A stretch of 64,000 nucleotides of DNA from Lacrimispora indolis DSM 755 (GCF_000526995.1 NZ_AZUI01000001.1:5870001-5934000), one strand, 5' to 3'; shown: positions 45,656-55,173, counted from the stretch's first letter. The notes: generated by a model from the sequence alone, not told the origin. Numbers and translations are program-made.

Positions 45656-46396
45656 TTATGCTATCGTATCGGTTAGATATAACATAATAACAACCCGAAA
45701 AATGTTTTTGTCATATGCCGAATTATCTTTCGAGGTTAAAATTTTATCTCCCCTCTTCTTTATGATACAGTTATAAGTATTAATAATCTTTATATATAAT
45801 ATAGATGTTTCCATTACCATATTTATGCTTAACATCTTTTCATCTGTTTTATCTGTTTCAACAATAGCATTTTCCAATAAGGTTCCAATAATTACACTTA
45901 TGTCATAGGAAGAATCAAAAAAAACCTCAGGTATTTTTAAATTGATGTTAACATCAATTAATTTTTCCCTGGCATATCTTAAAAGATAATTTATATTGCT
46001 ATCAATTTCTTTGTTTCCAGAAGAGGCTAACTCTTTTGGATTATCGACTAATTCACTCATATTTTCAAGATAGCTAAGAATATCTTTAGAATTACTGGCC
46101 TTTGCCATCGACATTAAATCCCTTATATGATATTTCATATCATGCTGCAAAGACCTTATCTCTTGCTGAGTTCTCATAATAAGTTCTAATTGGTTTGCAT
46201 ACATTATAGAGGTCTGAACTGCAATTTCTTTATCCATATTTTCTAGATAAGATTCTTCAACTGCACTATAGATATAAAACGTTATTATATTGATAATCAA
46301 AAGACCTGCACCTTCAATTACCCTGACATCATGCATAGGGCGGCGGGTGACTATTAAATAATGTATCATTACAATACTACATAGAGGAATGAGCAA
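45656..46396 (-). pseudogene. Truncated AgrC-like (GHKL) sensor histidine kinase
   Basis: 246 residues. Only the last membrane helices remain at the N-terminus (IPLCSIVMIHYLIV and LLIINIITFYIYS). The dimerisation segment RTQQEIRSLQHDMKYHIRDL carries the Spo0B/AgrC-type His, and the N box reads IIGTLLENAIVE. The frame ends soon after KKRGDKILTSKDN, so the G2 glycine box (HGIGL) is missing. The frame begins with TTG inside a short response-regulator relic. A kinase lacking ATP-binding residues and most of its sensor is probably inactive. Confidence 0.7.
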
Positions 46397-46475
46397 TAAA
46401 AACTTCCAATTCAGTGCATATTATTTTTTCATCATCACAGATTGCCACCTGTATAACACTTTGGGAAGTTTCCAT
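46377..46475 (-). pseudogene. N-terminal stub of an AgrA/LytTR-type response regulator
   Basis: An ATG at 46475 behind GGGAGGGGG opens a 32-residue frame containing VIQVAICDDEKIICTELEVF, the first strand and acidic pair of a LytTR-class receiver. It stops at 46377 after running into the kinase sequence in another frame. A deletion has joined the start of an agrA-like gene to the middle of an agrC-like gene. Confidence 0.7.
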
Positions 46476-46643
46476 TATTGTTTCCCCCTCCCTCTTTCTT
46501 TTTTATATTTTAATTTATTATTAATTATAAATCAACTCTTCTAACTAATTTTGACGTAATCATGCATACTATAGGTTAATAAAATACTATAGTTGCTTTA
46601 TATATTATAGCAGATAAAATCTTTCTATGGTACGGGGTTAAAA

Positions 46644-46727
46644 ATGAAAGAAATACTAAAGCAGATAGGAGAGCATATATTTATTCGTAGAAAGCAGTTT
46701 AATTTAAAACGAGAAGAATTCAGCTGA
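46644..46727 (+). pseudogene. XRE-type regulator N-terminal fragment
   Basis: A 27-residue frame, MKEILKQIGEHIFIRRKQFN then LKREEFS and stop, resembles the first helix of Xre/Cro repressors (I-G-x-x-I-x-x-R-R-K-x-x-x-L). The rest of the gene is absent. Confidence 0.45.
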
Positions 46728-47051
46728 ATAAGCTATGAGGCTTTCGCCTTTTCCCTGCCCAGTGCCTTATTCACAACAGAAAACCTGCGTTTGGCACGGA
46801 ATCAGCCTCCCGCTATCATAAGATTCCCCCGTAAACCTGTATGCAAAACAAACCTTCCTGAATCCGGAAGCATTACCCTGCATGGAGTAAAAGTCATAGT
46901 CAATTCTCCTAACCTATATAAAAAGTTCACCATTCAAGTTTTTATATCAAGTGATAATAGTTTCATTAATTGTCTCGGAAATGGCATGTAATCGTGTTAC
47001 TTCCATTACAACGCTTATAAAGGGTAATCATGTTATATTAGGACTCTGTAT
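46728..47051. other. Decayed stretch without a supported gene
   Basis: On the minus strand a broken frame reads RVMLPDSGRFVLHTGLRGN and then, past a stop, FRAKRRFSVVNKALGREKAK. This suggests an eroded short gene or repeat of unknown identity. No ribosome site or complete frame was found. Confidence 0.35.
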
Positions 47052-47100
47052 AACAAATAAAAGATCCCCTATGAAAATTATCATAGAAGATCTTTTGTTT
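47052..47100. terminator. Terminator of the EFR1-type gene (bidirectional)
   Basis: AACAAATAAAAGATC pairs with GATCTTTTGTTT, with an inner CTATGA/TCATAG; A- and U-rich flanks on both sides. It lies 24 bases past the stop at 47124 (minus strand). Confidence 0.75.
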
Positions 47101-47123
47101 ATATGAAAATATTTATATTTTTT

Positions 47124-47882
47124 CTATTTCCAAACCATTTTAGGGGTTGTTTTCTCTGATAGAGATAATGCACGCTGGGGGCAATGATGGATACATCTGT
47201 AGCAGTTAATACAATTATTACTTTTCCATCTTGGAAAACCAGCCATATCTATTTCTATTGTCTTTTGGGGACAATTTACTATACATTTTTTGCATTGTAT
47301 ACACAAGTTTTTATGCAAACGTATTTTGACACATAGTCGTTGTCCCATCCATTTATTCGGATAATTCAAAATACTATATAATTTAAAGCGGGGAATTTGT
47401 AAGTCAACCTGCTTTAGATAATTAAATTTATTTGCGTCATATTTAATTTTATTCCAAAGCTTCTTTTCATGCCTAGAAAAAAATTTTATTAATGGCACCA
47501 TCAAAATGGCATCAGTAGCTGAACAGCGATAACTGCTGCTCATAACAGAAACAATATTTTTAGTTTGGCATACCTTTGCCATTATCCTCAAGGTATTAGC
47601 AGAATAGAGCCCACATGTAGTAAATAAGAACGCAGGAACCGGTCTTTCTAATTTAGAAATTCCCTTTAAAAAATTCAATAATGGCAGTGCTGGACCTGAG
47701 TGGTATGTGGGCGCACCTATAATAATCTTACTATAATGATTTATATTAAAATTTCCTGGCAAACTCTCAATTGAATGTATTTCAACGCTATCTTTATTAT
47801 CTAACTCTTCATATATAGCCTCAGCAACCATTTGAGTGTTTCCTACTCCAGAAAAATATAATATGCAAATTCCCCAACTCAT
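47124..47882 (-). CDS. EFR1-type flavodoxin-ferredoxin fusion protein
   Basis: 252 residues. The N-terminal flavodoxin-like domain (about 1-160) opens with CILYFSGVGNTQMVAEAI, the FMN phosphate loop, and includes IIGAPTYHSGPALPLLNFL. The C-terminal part holds two 4Fe-4S motifs: CIQCKKCIVNCP and CINCYRCIHHCP. Such EFR1 proteins are soluble electron carriers of clostridia. The ATG at 47882 follows GAGGAG. It is a single gene between decayed regions. The physiological partner is unknown; the glycyl-radical activase nearby needs low-potential electrons but is not in the same transcript. Confidence 0.88.
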   Translation of the reverse strand: MSWGICILYFSGVGNTQMVAEAIYEELDNKDSVEIHSIESLPGNFNINHYSKIIIGAPTYHSGPALPLLNFLKGISKLERPVPAFLFTTCGLYSANTLRIMAKVCQTKNIVSVMSSSYRCSATDAILMVPLIKFFSRHEKKLWNKIKYDANKFNYLKQVDLQIPRFKLYSILNYPNKWMGQRLCVKIRLHKNLCIQCKKCIVNCPQKTIEIDMAGFPRWKSNNCINCYRCIHHCPQRALSLSEKTTPKMVWK

Positions 47883-48420
47883 CAATATGTTCTCCTCGTT
47901 TAAATCCAGTACCGTTTTATCAGTACATGCGTTTATTTTTTATTGTTTTCCCGTAATCTGTTGTATTATAAGTGTGTTAAAGTATGGTATATATCCACAC
48001 CTAAATAAGGCAACTATTGTTAGTATATTGACAATAGCTTAGCATCACTATTACTTTTTGTCCAATACCTTCTGTTGCTTCTCTGATTCCATTGCCATTA
48101 CACCAGATACATCATTAAATAAATCACTTCCTGTCAGCCTATAAAACCAAGCCCATAATGGTTGAAATTAGAATCAGGCTTTTCATCATTATCACCCAAA
48201 TAAGTTCCATAATTCTTTCACTTGTGCAAGCTTTATTTTTTATATTGGATAACATCTATTCTTCATAAACTCCTATACCAGTAGCTACAGATTTATATAA
48301 CCCCAACCTTTCTGATGCAATATTGAACTATTGAACTTTTCCTCATACCACTTTACCTTTTTTCCAATACACGTAGCCTGCCATAGATAACAAAATATCT
48401 ATATTAACCAGTTTAAAGAA
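47883..48420. other. Intergenic decayed stretch
   Basis: AT-rich DNA with many stops in all frames between the EFR1-type gene and the transposase relic. The last bases (NQFKEM on the plus strand) continue into the transposase fragment, so part of the stretch is probably eroded element DNA. Confidence 0.45.
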
Positions 48421-48708
48421 ATGATTCACTACGGTGATCCTGCCTTTGGTGGAGCCATGTATTCCTGCCCTAGATGCGGCAACTTTAAATTTGTTGCTTT
48501 TTGCTACCACTCCCGCTGCTGTCCAACCTGTGGCAACATGTACTTCATCGGCAGGACCACTTCCACCTCCTTTAAGATCATTGATGTTACGAACCGCCAC
48601 TGTGTTTTTACCATTGAAAGAGCATTCCGCCCTTTGCACGAATTATACAAAAAGGTTATGCAAAAATACAACTGTCATCCTCCTATTATGATGAAGTCCG
48701 CATTATGA
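48421..48708 (+). mobile_element. IS91-type transposase fragment (zinc-binding domain)
   Basis: The frame reads MIHYGDPAFGGAMYSCPRCG, then a second zinc-ribbon pair in CPTCGNMYFIGRTTS and the strand NRHCVFTIERAFRPL. This is the N-terminal zinc-binding part of IS91-family (Y2) transposases. After RPL the expected sequence is lost and the frame runs into LHELYKKVMQKYN and stops. The catalytic tyrosines are absent, so it is dead. No RNA-type termini typical of IS91 were identified. Confidence 0.75.
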
Positions 48709-48764
48709 GCGATGACGACCTATTGGACATGGACTATTTTACATAAATTTGATGACTTTAATGT

Positions 48765-48803
48765 AAAAAACAGGAAGGAACTCATATCACGTTCCTTCCT
48801 GTC
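48765..48803 (-). terminator. Terminator of the glycyl-radical operon
   Basis: CAGGAAGGAAC pairs with GTTCCTTCCTG, loop 9 bases; on the minus strand followed by U6. It lies ten bases past the activase stop. Confidence 0.85.
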
Positions 48804-48812
48804 TTTCTGCTT

Positions 48813-49715
48813 CTATCCTCCGATTCTGGATTCCAGCCCAATCTTCAACGCATATTGGTGATATTCCTCCAAATCTTCTTCATGAAGCATTTTTCCAGTC
48901 ATCTGATAAACTCTTCCTAATTTCTCGTATTTCGCTTTTCCCAGTGTATGATAAGGAAGAAGATTTATGTTTTTAACTCCCAGCTGCCGTAAGTATAGCA
49001 AAGTCTCTTTTATTAATGCAGAGTCAAAGTTGAATCCAGGAATAATCGGCATACGCACAGTTAACTTATCCGGACACATTTTTACCAGATATATCAGGTT
49101 TTCTTTAATCTGTCTCCCATTTCCTCCTGTAACCCTTTTAAGTACTTCGTCATCCAGATGTTTAAAATCGTAGAGAAAATGGTCGATATAGGGTTCAGCA
49201 GCCTGCAAGGTTTTTAAAGAATAATTCCCCGTAGTTTCTACCGCCGTATTCAATCCCCTTTCTTTACTTGCTTTGAGAATGGCGATCAGCCCCTCCAGCT
49301 GTACAAAGGGCTCCCCTCCGCTGACCGTGATTCCCCCGCCGTCGGAATTATCATAGTAATCCTTATCTTTCATCACTTCTTCCATGATGAAATCCAGTTC
49401 CATATCTTTTCCATAAAACTCGATTGCATCCCGCATACAATTTTTCTCACAGGCCAGGCAATCGGTACATAAGTTCCTGTTATAATGGAACGCTCCGTTA
49501 GCATCAAAGGTAATAGCCTTAGTCCCACATCCCTTTTCGCATGAACGGCACCCGATACACTTCGACTCGTTGTATAACAGTTCCGGATAAGATGTCTGTG
49601 TCTCTGGATTGGCGCACCATGGACAGTACAGGGGGCAGCCTTTTAAGAAAACGGTGGTGCGGATTCCCGGCCCATCATGGGTGGCAAAGCGTTCAATATT
49701 GGTCACTCTAATCAT
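48813..49715 (-). CDS. Glycyl-radical enzyme activating protein (radical SAM)
   Basis: 300 residues. The radical-SAM cluster is bound by C27, C31 and C34 (KGCPLYCPWC) after the conserved THDGPGIRTTVFLKG. Two further 4Fe-4S motifs follow: CIGCRSCEKGC and CTDCLACEKNC, the insert seen in activases of dehydratase-type glycyl-radical enzymes. GGGITVSGGEP is the SAM-binding GGE segment. It makes the glycyl radical on the neighbouring enzyme using SAM. The start overlaps the enzyme's stop by eight bases, so they are coupled. Confidence 0.93.
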   Translation of the reverse strand: MIRVTNIERFATHDGPGIRTTVFLKGCPLYCPWCANPETQTSYPELLYNESKCIGCRSCEKGCGTKAITFDANGAFHYNRNLCTDCLACEKNCMRDAIEFYGKDMELDFIMEEVMKDKDYYDNSDGGGITVSGGEPFVQLEGLIAILKASKERGLNTAVETTGNYSLKTLQAAEPYIDHFLYDFKHLDDEVLKRVTGGNGRQIKENLIYLVKMCPDKLTVRMPIIPGFNFDSALIKETLLYLRQLGVKNINLLPYHTLGKAKYEKLGRVYQMTGKMLHEEDLEEYHQYALKIGLESRIGG

Positions 49716-51978
49716 ACAATGCCCTGCTCAGCAATTCTTCCTGGATATCCTTTGTCAGATTCACAAAGACCGCACTGTAACCGGCCACCCGTACAATTAA
49801 ATCCGGATAATTCTCTGGATTCCTTTGTGCCTCCTCAAGAACGCCATAGTCCACCACCGTTACCATGAGCTGGCATCCCCCTTTCTTAAAGTATGTATCA
49901 AACAGCATCTTAACTTTTTTTCTGTCTTTATTGAACATACGGGGTGTAAATTTGATATTCTGCACGCTTCCCCCATGATATTTTGCCTGGAACTTAGCCA
50001 GTGAATTCAAGCAGGCGGTAGGCCCGTTTTTAGCTGCTCCGCCCTGGGGATTATTAGCTGGATTCAAATAAACACCTGTTTTCCTTCCGTCCAGGCTGGC
50101 AAATGTCCCATGGCCCCAATCTGTATTAGTCTGGTTATTTGAAATAACGATCAGAAAATATCCCATGCCATAATCAATCCCCTTCTGGCGGATCCCTTTG
50201 GCTACAAATTCAAATAAATCATTTGCGAGATTATCGCATTCCGTTTTGTCATTGCCGTATTTATCCTGATCCAATAAATCTTTTCGAATCCTCTCATATC
50301 CTTCGAAATTGGCAAGCTGTGCCTGGTGCAATTCACTGAGACTGTATTTTTTATCCATATACACCAGCTTTTTAATCGCCCATAGGGAATCGCTGGAATT
50401 GATGTTTCCGTATGTTTCATTAGTTCCGCCAAGGATTTCTACTCCTCCGTCCAGCACTGCCTTCCCTCGATTGATACAATCATCCATCAAAACAGAAGTA
50501 AACAGAAAGGATACTTTTTCATTCATGATCTCATAAGAACGGTATTGAGCCTGTATACTTAAATCAAAGTAATAATTCAATAACTCCTTATATTTATCAA
50601 ACAGCTCGTCAAAGGTTTTGAACTGGGAACATTCCGGAATCTCCACTGGTCCGCTTTTTCGTTTCCCATCCATAGGGTCTGTTCCGCCGTTTAAGGTGAT
50701 ATTTAAGATTTTTAACAGGTTTAATAAAATATTCGGCGTTCCTACACTCTTACCCTGAATGACAAATTCACCGCATCCAAATGGTACGTACTGTTCAGCG
50801 ATTTCCCGATTCACACCCATGGAATACATAACTGCGGGGACATTCACATCATCATTATATAAAGTAGGGTAGGTAGCACCGCTTCCGATACAATCATAGG
50901 CCATATCCATAATGGATTCTGGAGTGTCTTTGCTAAAACGCAGGGTAAACTGGGGTTCCACATAACGTGTATCCTTGCACACCCTCATACAGATACGGGC
51001 AAATGTATCTGCTTCTTTCGGATGTTTCCGTCCTACACCGCCTACAATAATACGTCCGTTAACCGTGGTACGCCTGTTCTCAATCATCTTCCACAAGGAT
51101 TTTAAATACCTGTAAGACTCTTCTTCGTCAATAACGCCATGATCCAGATCATGCTGCAAAAATGGTCCCAGCACGTCATCCAGCCGCCCATAGTTAATTA
51201 CTCCGGCACAAAGGGCGTAGATCCAAAACAACTGCAAAGCCTGGTGGAACGTGCGTGGTTTATTCTTCTTAATATACCGCAAGTCATTTTCCATCAGTTC
51301 CAAATCCTTCAAACGGGTCTGGTCCGCACCGTTTCTTGCTTCTCTCACCAGCTCCATCTGGCGTTCCATTACCTCCTGTAAAAGACAAAGGCTTTCATAA
51401 CTGCATTCCAGGAATTCATTTTGTTCTTTTAAACTGATCAGTTCCTTTAAGCCTTCCACTCCATATTCCATCAGCTTTTTATAATTCAACATCATTCCCG
51501 ACAACCTGGCTGTTGCCATCAAAGGATAGGAGCAATCAATAAACCTTCCGACTGTATCCTCTGTCAATACCTCCTGACAGTAAATTGCTTTCGTATCATG
51601 ATCCTGCCAGTAATTGTAAAGCGTATCAACCCTTGCTTTTTCCTCTTCGGTGGACAGCATTTCTTTAAACGCCCTCAGCTTATGGAATACGCAGTAATGG
51701 CCTACGCCTCCGATACTTGTTACACTGCCAAAGCCAATGGGCAAAAAATCAAGTCTGCCTGCCAGCAGATCATCACATTCAATCGAACGGAACAAAACCG
51801 GGTATATTGTTTTTAAGCAATTAATCTCTCTTCTCGCTTTATCCAGCCCCTCACCGTTCCTATGCGCCTCTGTATAGGCTTCCATAATAGACAACTGCTC
51901 CCGCGGTGTTTTTTCACATGGGATTGGGATTGACACCTCTACGTTCTGAGCGCCGTCAATGTTAATTTTCTTTTTCAC
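49708..51978 (-). CDS. Glycyl-radical enzyme (PFL-like family) of unknown substrate
   Basis: 756 residues. The radical site is Gly733 in RVAGYSAVF, 23 residues from the C-terminus as usual. The active-site loop carries Cys402 in PFGCGEFVIQG; the Glu two residues after Cys, the base in dehydratases, is kept, but the middle residue is Gly where diol, choline and hydroxyproline enzymes have Val. GTG start with GAGGAGGAG upstream. It sits between its activase and a DeoR gene, with a fructose-type PTS beyond, suggesting a sugar-derived substrate such as a polyol or diol phosphate. Pyruvate formate-lyase is excluded, since it needs the Cys-Cys pair. Confidence 0.88.
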   Translation of the reverse strand: MKKKINIDGAQNVEVSIPIPCEKTPREQLSIMEAYTEAHRNGEGLDKARREINCLKTIYPVLFRSIECDDLLAGRLDFLPIGFGSVTSIGGVGHYCVFHKLRAFKEMLSTEEEKARVDTLYNYWQDHDTKAIYCQEVLTEDTVGRFIDCSYPLMATARLSGMMLNYKKLMEYGVEGLKELISLKEQNEFLECSYESLCLLQEVMERQMELVREARNGADQTRLKDLELMENDLRYIKKNKPRTFHQALQLFWIYALCAGVINYGRLDDVLGPFLQHDLDHGVIDEEESYRYLKSLWKMIENRRTTVNGRIIVGGVGRKHPKEADTFARICMRVCKDTRYVEPQFTLRFSKDTPESIMDMAYDCIGSGATYPTLYNDDVNVPAVMYSMGVNREIAEQYVPFGCGEFVIQGKSVGTPNILLNLLKILNITLNGGTDPMDGKRKSGPVEIPECSQFKTFDELFDKYKELLNYYFDLSIQAQYRSYEIMNEKVSFLFTSVLMDDCINRGKAVLDGGVEILGGTNETYGNINSSDSLWAIKKLVYMDKKYSLSELHQAQLANFEGYERIRKDLLDQDKYGNDKTECDNLANDLFEFVAKGIRQKGIDYGMGYFLIVISNNQTNTDWGHGTFASLDGRKTGVYLNPANNPQGGAAKNGPTACLNSLAKFQAKYHGGSVQNIKFTPRMFNKDRKKVKMLFDTYFKKGGCQLMVTVVDYGVLEEAQRNPENYPDLIVRVAGYSAVFVNLTKDIQEELLSRALYD

Positions 51979-52086
51979 TGCAGAGTCTCCTCCTCTATCT
52001 GATATTACTTGAAAATCACTTATGTTCCTTAGCTTTTTTCTTACTGCCCCGTTCTGTATTCCTATTCCGGTCCTGCACTTTTAGCG

Positions 52087-52115
52087 AAAAAGGGGGCGCT
52101 TAACTGCGTCCCCTC
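52087..52115 (-). terminator. Terminator after the DeoR gene
   Basis: AGGGGGCGC pairs with GCGTCCCCT, six-base loop; on the minus strand followed by UUUUU. It separates the DeoR/PTS transcript from the glycyl-radical enzyme gene, which may have its own start or depend on read-through. Confidence 0.75.
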
Positions 52116-52130
52116 TTCTGCCAATATATC

Positions 52131-52895
52131 TTAACTGAGACAAACGGTAAAATTATCTGGTATCTCACCTGTGTCAGGGAGACGATTGACATACACGTTT
52201 GTAAAATCTTCCAGACTTGCCCATGAGAACATTGCCTTAATATGATACTTGGAGTCATCGATCAGAAGATGGTTGTTCTGGCTCTTCTTCATGATCTCCT
52301 TTTTCATCGTCCCAATCTCCATATCGAAAATGTAAACCTCGCCGCTTTCCGTATTAACCCCATTGGTACTGAAAAAAGCATGGTCAAAATTAAAATTCCG
52401 AATCATATCCACAGCCATGGATCCTGAACTCATATCATAATCCGGTGAAAAACGACCACCCAGCAGATAGATATCCCCCTTGTACGTAATGGGAATCTTC
52501 TTAATCAGGTAAATGCTTGAGGTTACAATCTTTACATGGTGCGCCAGCAGCTGCGGCAGTAAGTATACAGGGGTAGTGCCGGAGTCCACATAAACGCAGT
52601 CCCCGTCCTTTACATTTGTGACAGCCCGCCGGCAGACAAGCTCCTTTGCCTCCGCACACAGGCTCTCCTTGTTCACGGTAGGAACTTCGTTGAATACCGT
52701 CAGTGTAGAAGATACCTCTCTGCACATAGCTCCTCCCCGCTCCCTGCTGACCAGCCCCTGTTCCTCCAGTTCAATTAAATCCCGGGTTACCGTGGATTTT
52801 GACACATTTAACTGTTCCATCAGTTCCTTTATGGTTACAAAAGACTGTTCTTTTACGATACTCATGATATGATAAAGCCTTTGCTGTGATAGCAT
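52131..52895 (-). CDS. DeoR-family transcriptional regulator
   Basis: 254 residues. The N-terminal winged helix reads RLYHIMSIVKEQSFVTIKEL and VSKSTVTRDLIELEEQGLVS, and the C-terminal sensor has the DeoRC marks YVDSGTTPVYLLPQL and HLLIDDSKYHIKAMFSW. Such proteins repress sugar operons and are released by a sugar phosphate. AAGGAGGTGA precedes the ATG. Its likely operator is the TGATTCAAT...ATTGAATCA repeat at the fructose-PTS promoter. Confidence 0.9.
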   Translation of the reverse strand: MLSQQRLYHIMSIVKEQSFVTIKELMEQLNVSKSTVTRDLIELEEQGLVSRERGGAMCREVSSTLTVFNEVPTVNKESLCAEAKELVCRRAVTNVKDGDCVYVDSGTTPVYLLPQLLAHHVKIVTSSIYLIKKIPITYKGDIYLLGGRFSPDYDMSSGSMAVDMIRNFNFDHAFFSTNGVNTESGEVYIFDMEIGTMKKEIMKKSQNNHLLIDDSKYHIKAMFSWASLEDFTNVYVNRLPDTGEIPDNFTVCLS

Positions 52896-53019
52896 AACGT
52901 CACCTCCTTCGCCATTATCATATCAGAGGAGGAAATCATATGTCAATCTATCATTCTTTCGATCGATCTTAACCGATGTAATGGCTCCATTCCGGTTATC
53001 CTTGCCACAGTTGATGTAC

Positions 53020-54927
53020 TTATCTTTGTTTTAATCTAAGACGCTTTAAAGTCATGCAGATAATTGCAGTTACCACAGTGCCTGCAGCCATACAGATCAG
53101 TCCCATAAACGGCTTGTTCACTGCTCCCAGGATCAGCACAATAGGACCGCCATGAGCAACAGAATCTGTAATGCCAAATAAAAATCCCATCGTACAGGCC
53201 ACCACGGATCCAATCATATTGGCCGGAATGACGGCCAGCGGATCGCCCGCTGCAAACGGAATAGCTCCTTCGGAGATCCCTACCAAGCCCATGGCCAGAG
53301 CCGCCTTGCCGTTGGCAGTCTCCTCCGGCAAAAACAACTGGTGCTTACGGTCTAGAAATGTAGCCAGTGCCATACCTAACGGTGCAACAGGAATCGCCAT
53401 AGCCTGTGCTCCCATAAACTGAGGCTGTCCTTCGGCAATTAAACCAACCGAGAACATGAATGCTACCTTGCCAAAGGGACCTCCCATGTCAAAGCCCTGC
53501 ATCAGACCGATTGTAATGCCAAGTAAAATCATACTTCCGGCAGACATGCTTTCCAGCATGGCGTAAAGAGCCGTCATCAGGGATGAAATGGGTGCTCCGA
53601 TAATAAATATAAATACAAATGCGATAAACAAAGATCCAATAATAGGAATAATCATGATCGGAACCAACGGCCTGATCATCTCCGGCCAACGAAGCTTCTT
53701 CATCCATCTTACAAAGTATCCGGTCAGAAAACCAGCCACAATTGCTCCAATAAAGCCAGTTCCGGCTGACGCTCCGTAAAAAGAACCGTTGTTGGCAATC
53801 CAGCCGCCAATCATGCCAGGAGCCAAAGCCGCCCTGTCACCGATAGCAAATGCTATGTAGCCGGCCAGAATCGGGATCATCAATGTAAATCCGGCGCTTC
53901 CCACTGCAGAAATCTGATTCCAGAAGCTGCCTTCAGGGATCACAAGCCCCTGGGGTGTTGGCTTTCCTCCCACTGCAAGCGCGACCGCAATCAGCAGACC
54001 ACCGATTACCACAAACGGGATCATAAAGGAGACACCGTTCATCAACGCCTTGTATAACATCTTTCCACCAAGCGCACTGACTGGCTCTTCTGCCTTTCCG
54101 CTGGCCGCCTGCAGAACACGCTCTGTGGATCTCCCGCCAAAAATCGGGGCCTTTCCATCCAGAACCTTTCGGATCAGCTCTTTCGGATGGTCGATTCCTT
54201 CCTTCACAGTGGTGGTAATTACCTGTTTTCCACGGAAACGTTCCATGTCCGTCTCCTTGTCGCTGGCAATGATAATTCCTTCAGCTCTTTCAATCTCTTC
54301 CCTGGTGGGAACATTTTCTGTGCCAATGGAACCGTTTGTTTCCACCTTTATGGATACGCCCATCTCTTCAGCAGCTTTTGCCAATGCTTTCGCCGCCAGA
54401 TACGTATGTGCTACACCTACCGTACAGCCGGTCACCCCGATTAAAAACCGTTCTGACCCTTTGTTCTCTGTCCGTACCTCTTCTGTACTTAGTGCCGCAA
54501 GAATATCTTCCGGCCGTTTTGCCTCCTTTAGATATTCCAGGCAATCGCAATCCAGCAAGCGGGAAGTAATACCGCTTAACAGTGTGATATGCGTGTCGTC
54601 CGCATTGTTTGGCATTGCGATGAGAAAGATGATATGGCTGGGCTGGCTCCCCTCTTCAAACCGGATGCCCCGTTTGGATATTCCGATTGCCACCGCCGGC
54701 CTCAGTACTGCATCGGATTTTCCGTGAGGCAAAGCCACTCCGTTCTCCAGATTAGTGGGCACCTGTGCCTCTCGTTCCAATACATTTTGAATATAGTTGG
54801 CTTTATTCTTCAGTACATGTTCCTTATAGAGAAGTTCCGCCAACTCCTCTATCGCCGCATTTTTATCCTCTGCCTGCATGTTAACTTTGATCAGCTTAGG
54901 CGAGAGAAACTTTGTTATATCCCCCAT
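53020..54927 (-). CDS. PTS fructose-type transporter subunit IIABC
   Basis: 635 residues. The IIA domain (1-150) has the phosphohistidine near 67 in GVALPHGKSDAV. The IIB domain (about 160-260) has the phosphocysteine near 168 in GVTGCTVGVAHTYLAA. The IIC domain (about 285-635) has about nine membrane helices with GGPFGKVAFMFSVGLIAEG and EGAIPFAAGDP. Domain order A-B-C is that of FruA-like and mannosylglycerate-type permeases. AGGAGG precedes the ATG. It is followed by DeoR and then the glycyl-radical genes, which suggests one regulon. The sugar cannot be told; no 1-phosphofructokinase is adjacent. Confidence 0.92.
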   Translation of the reverse strand: MGDITKFLSPKLIKVNMQAEDKNAAIEELAELLYKEHVLKNKANYIQNVLEREAQVPTNLENGVALPHGKSDAVLRPAVAIGISKRGIRFEEGSQPSHIIFLIAMPNNADDTHITLLSGITSRLLDCDCLEYLKEAKRPEDILAALSTEEVRTENKGSERFLIGVTGCTVGVAHTYLAAKALAKAAEEMGVSIKVETNGSIGTENVPTREEIERAEGIIIASDKETDMERFRGKQVITTTVKEGIDHPKELIRKVLDGKAPIFGGRSTERVLQAASGKAEEPVSALGGKMLYKALMNGVSFMIPFVVIGGLLIAVALAVGGKPTPQGLVIPEGSFWNQISAVGSAGFTLMIPILAGYIAFAIGDRAALAPGMIGGWIANNGSFYGASAGTGFIGAIVAGFLTGYFVRWMKKLRWPEMIRPLVPIMIIPIIGSLFIAFVFIFIIGAPISSLMTALYAMLESMSAGSMILLGITIGLMQGFDMGGPFGKVAFMFSVGLIAEGQPQFMGAQAMAIPVAPLGMALATFLDRKHQLFLPEETANGKAALAMGLVGISEGAIPFAAGDPLAVIPANMIGSVVACTMGFLFGITDSVAHGGPIVLILGAVNKPFMGLICMAAGTVVTAIICMTLKRLRLKQR

Positions 54928-55070
54928 TTTGAATCCTCCTGATTATAATAATTTTCTGCGGTTTCGTATCTTTCTATGTATCATGTTCCGGCTCCACCCA
55001 TTCAATACTGCTGTCCGTACCTCCTTTGCCCAATTTCAGGTGCCACTTCCCCGCCGTATTCAATGAATTA

Positions 55071-55122
55071 ACTATAGCACTATTTTGATTCAATGTCAAT
55101 CATTTTGATTTATATTGAATCA
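55071..55122 (-). promoter_or_regulatory. Promoter and DeoR-type operator of the fructose-type PTS
   Basis: On the minus strand: -35 TTGACA (55094-55099), 17-bp spacer, -10 TATAGT (55071-55076). TGATTCAAT (55086-55094) and ATTGAATCA (55114-55122) form an inverted repeat around the -35 box, and ATTTTGATT occurs twice in tandem, 20 bases apart. This arrangement fits repression by the DeoR protein encoded next to the PTS gene. Confidence 0.7.
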
Positions 55123-55173
55123 TATTAGTTCTTTACGATTCACAGCAATATCTGGCAGCGGTGAAAGTAATGC

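Noticed and set aside
48343..48691. Additional frames on both strands over the IS91-type relic
   Set aside because: Only the plus-strand frame with the zinc-binding cysteines matches a known protein family; the others are shadows.
54050..54727. Plus-strand frame of 225 codons over the fructose-type PTS gene
   Set aside because: Antisense shadow of a well-supported IIABC gene, with Ser/Pro-rich low-information text.
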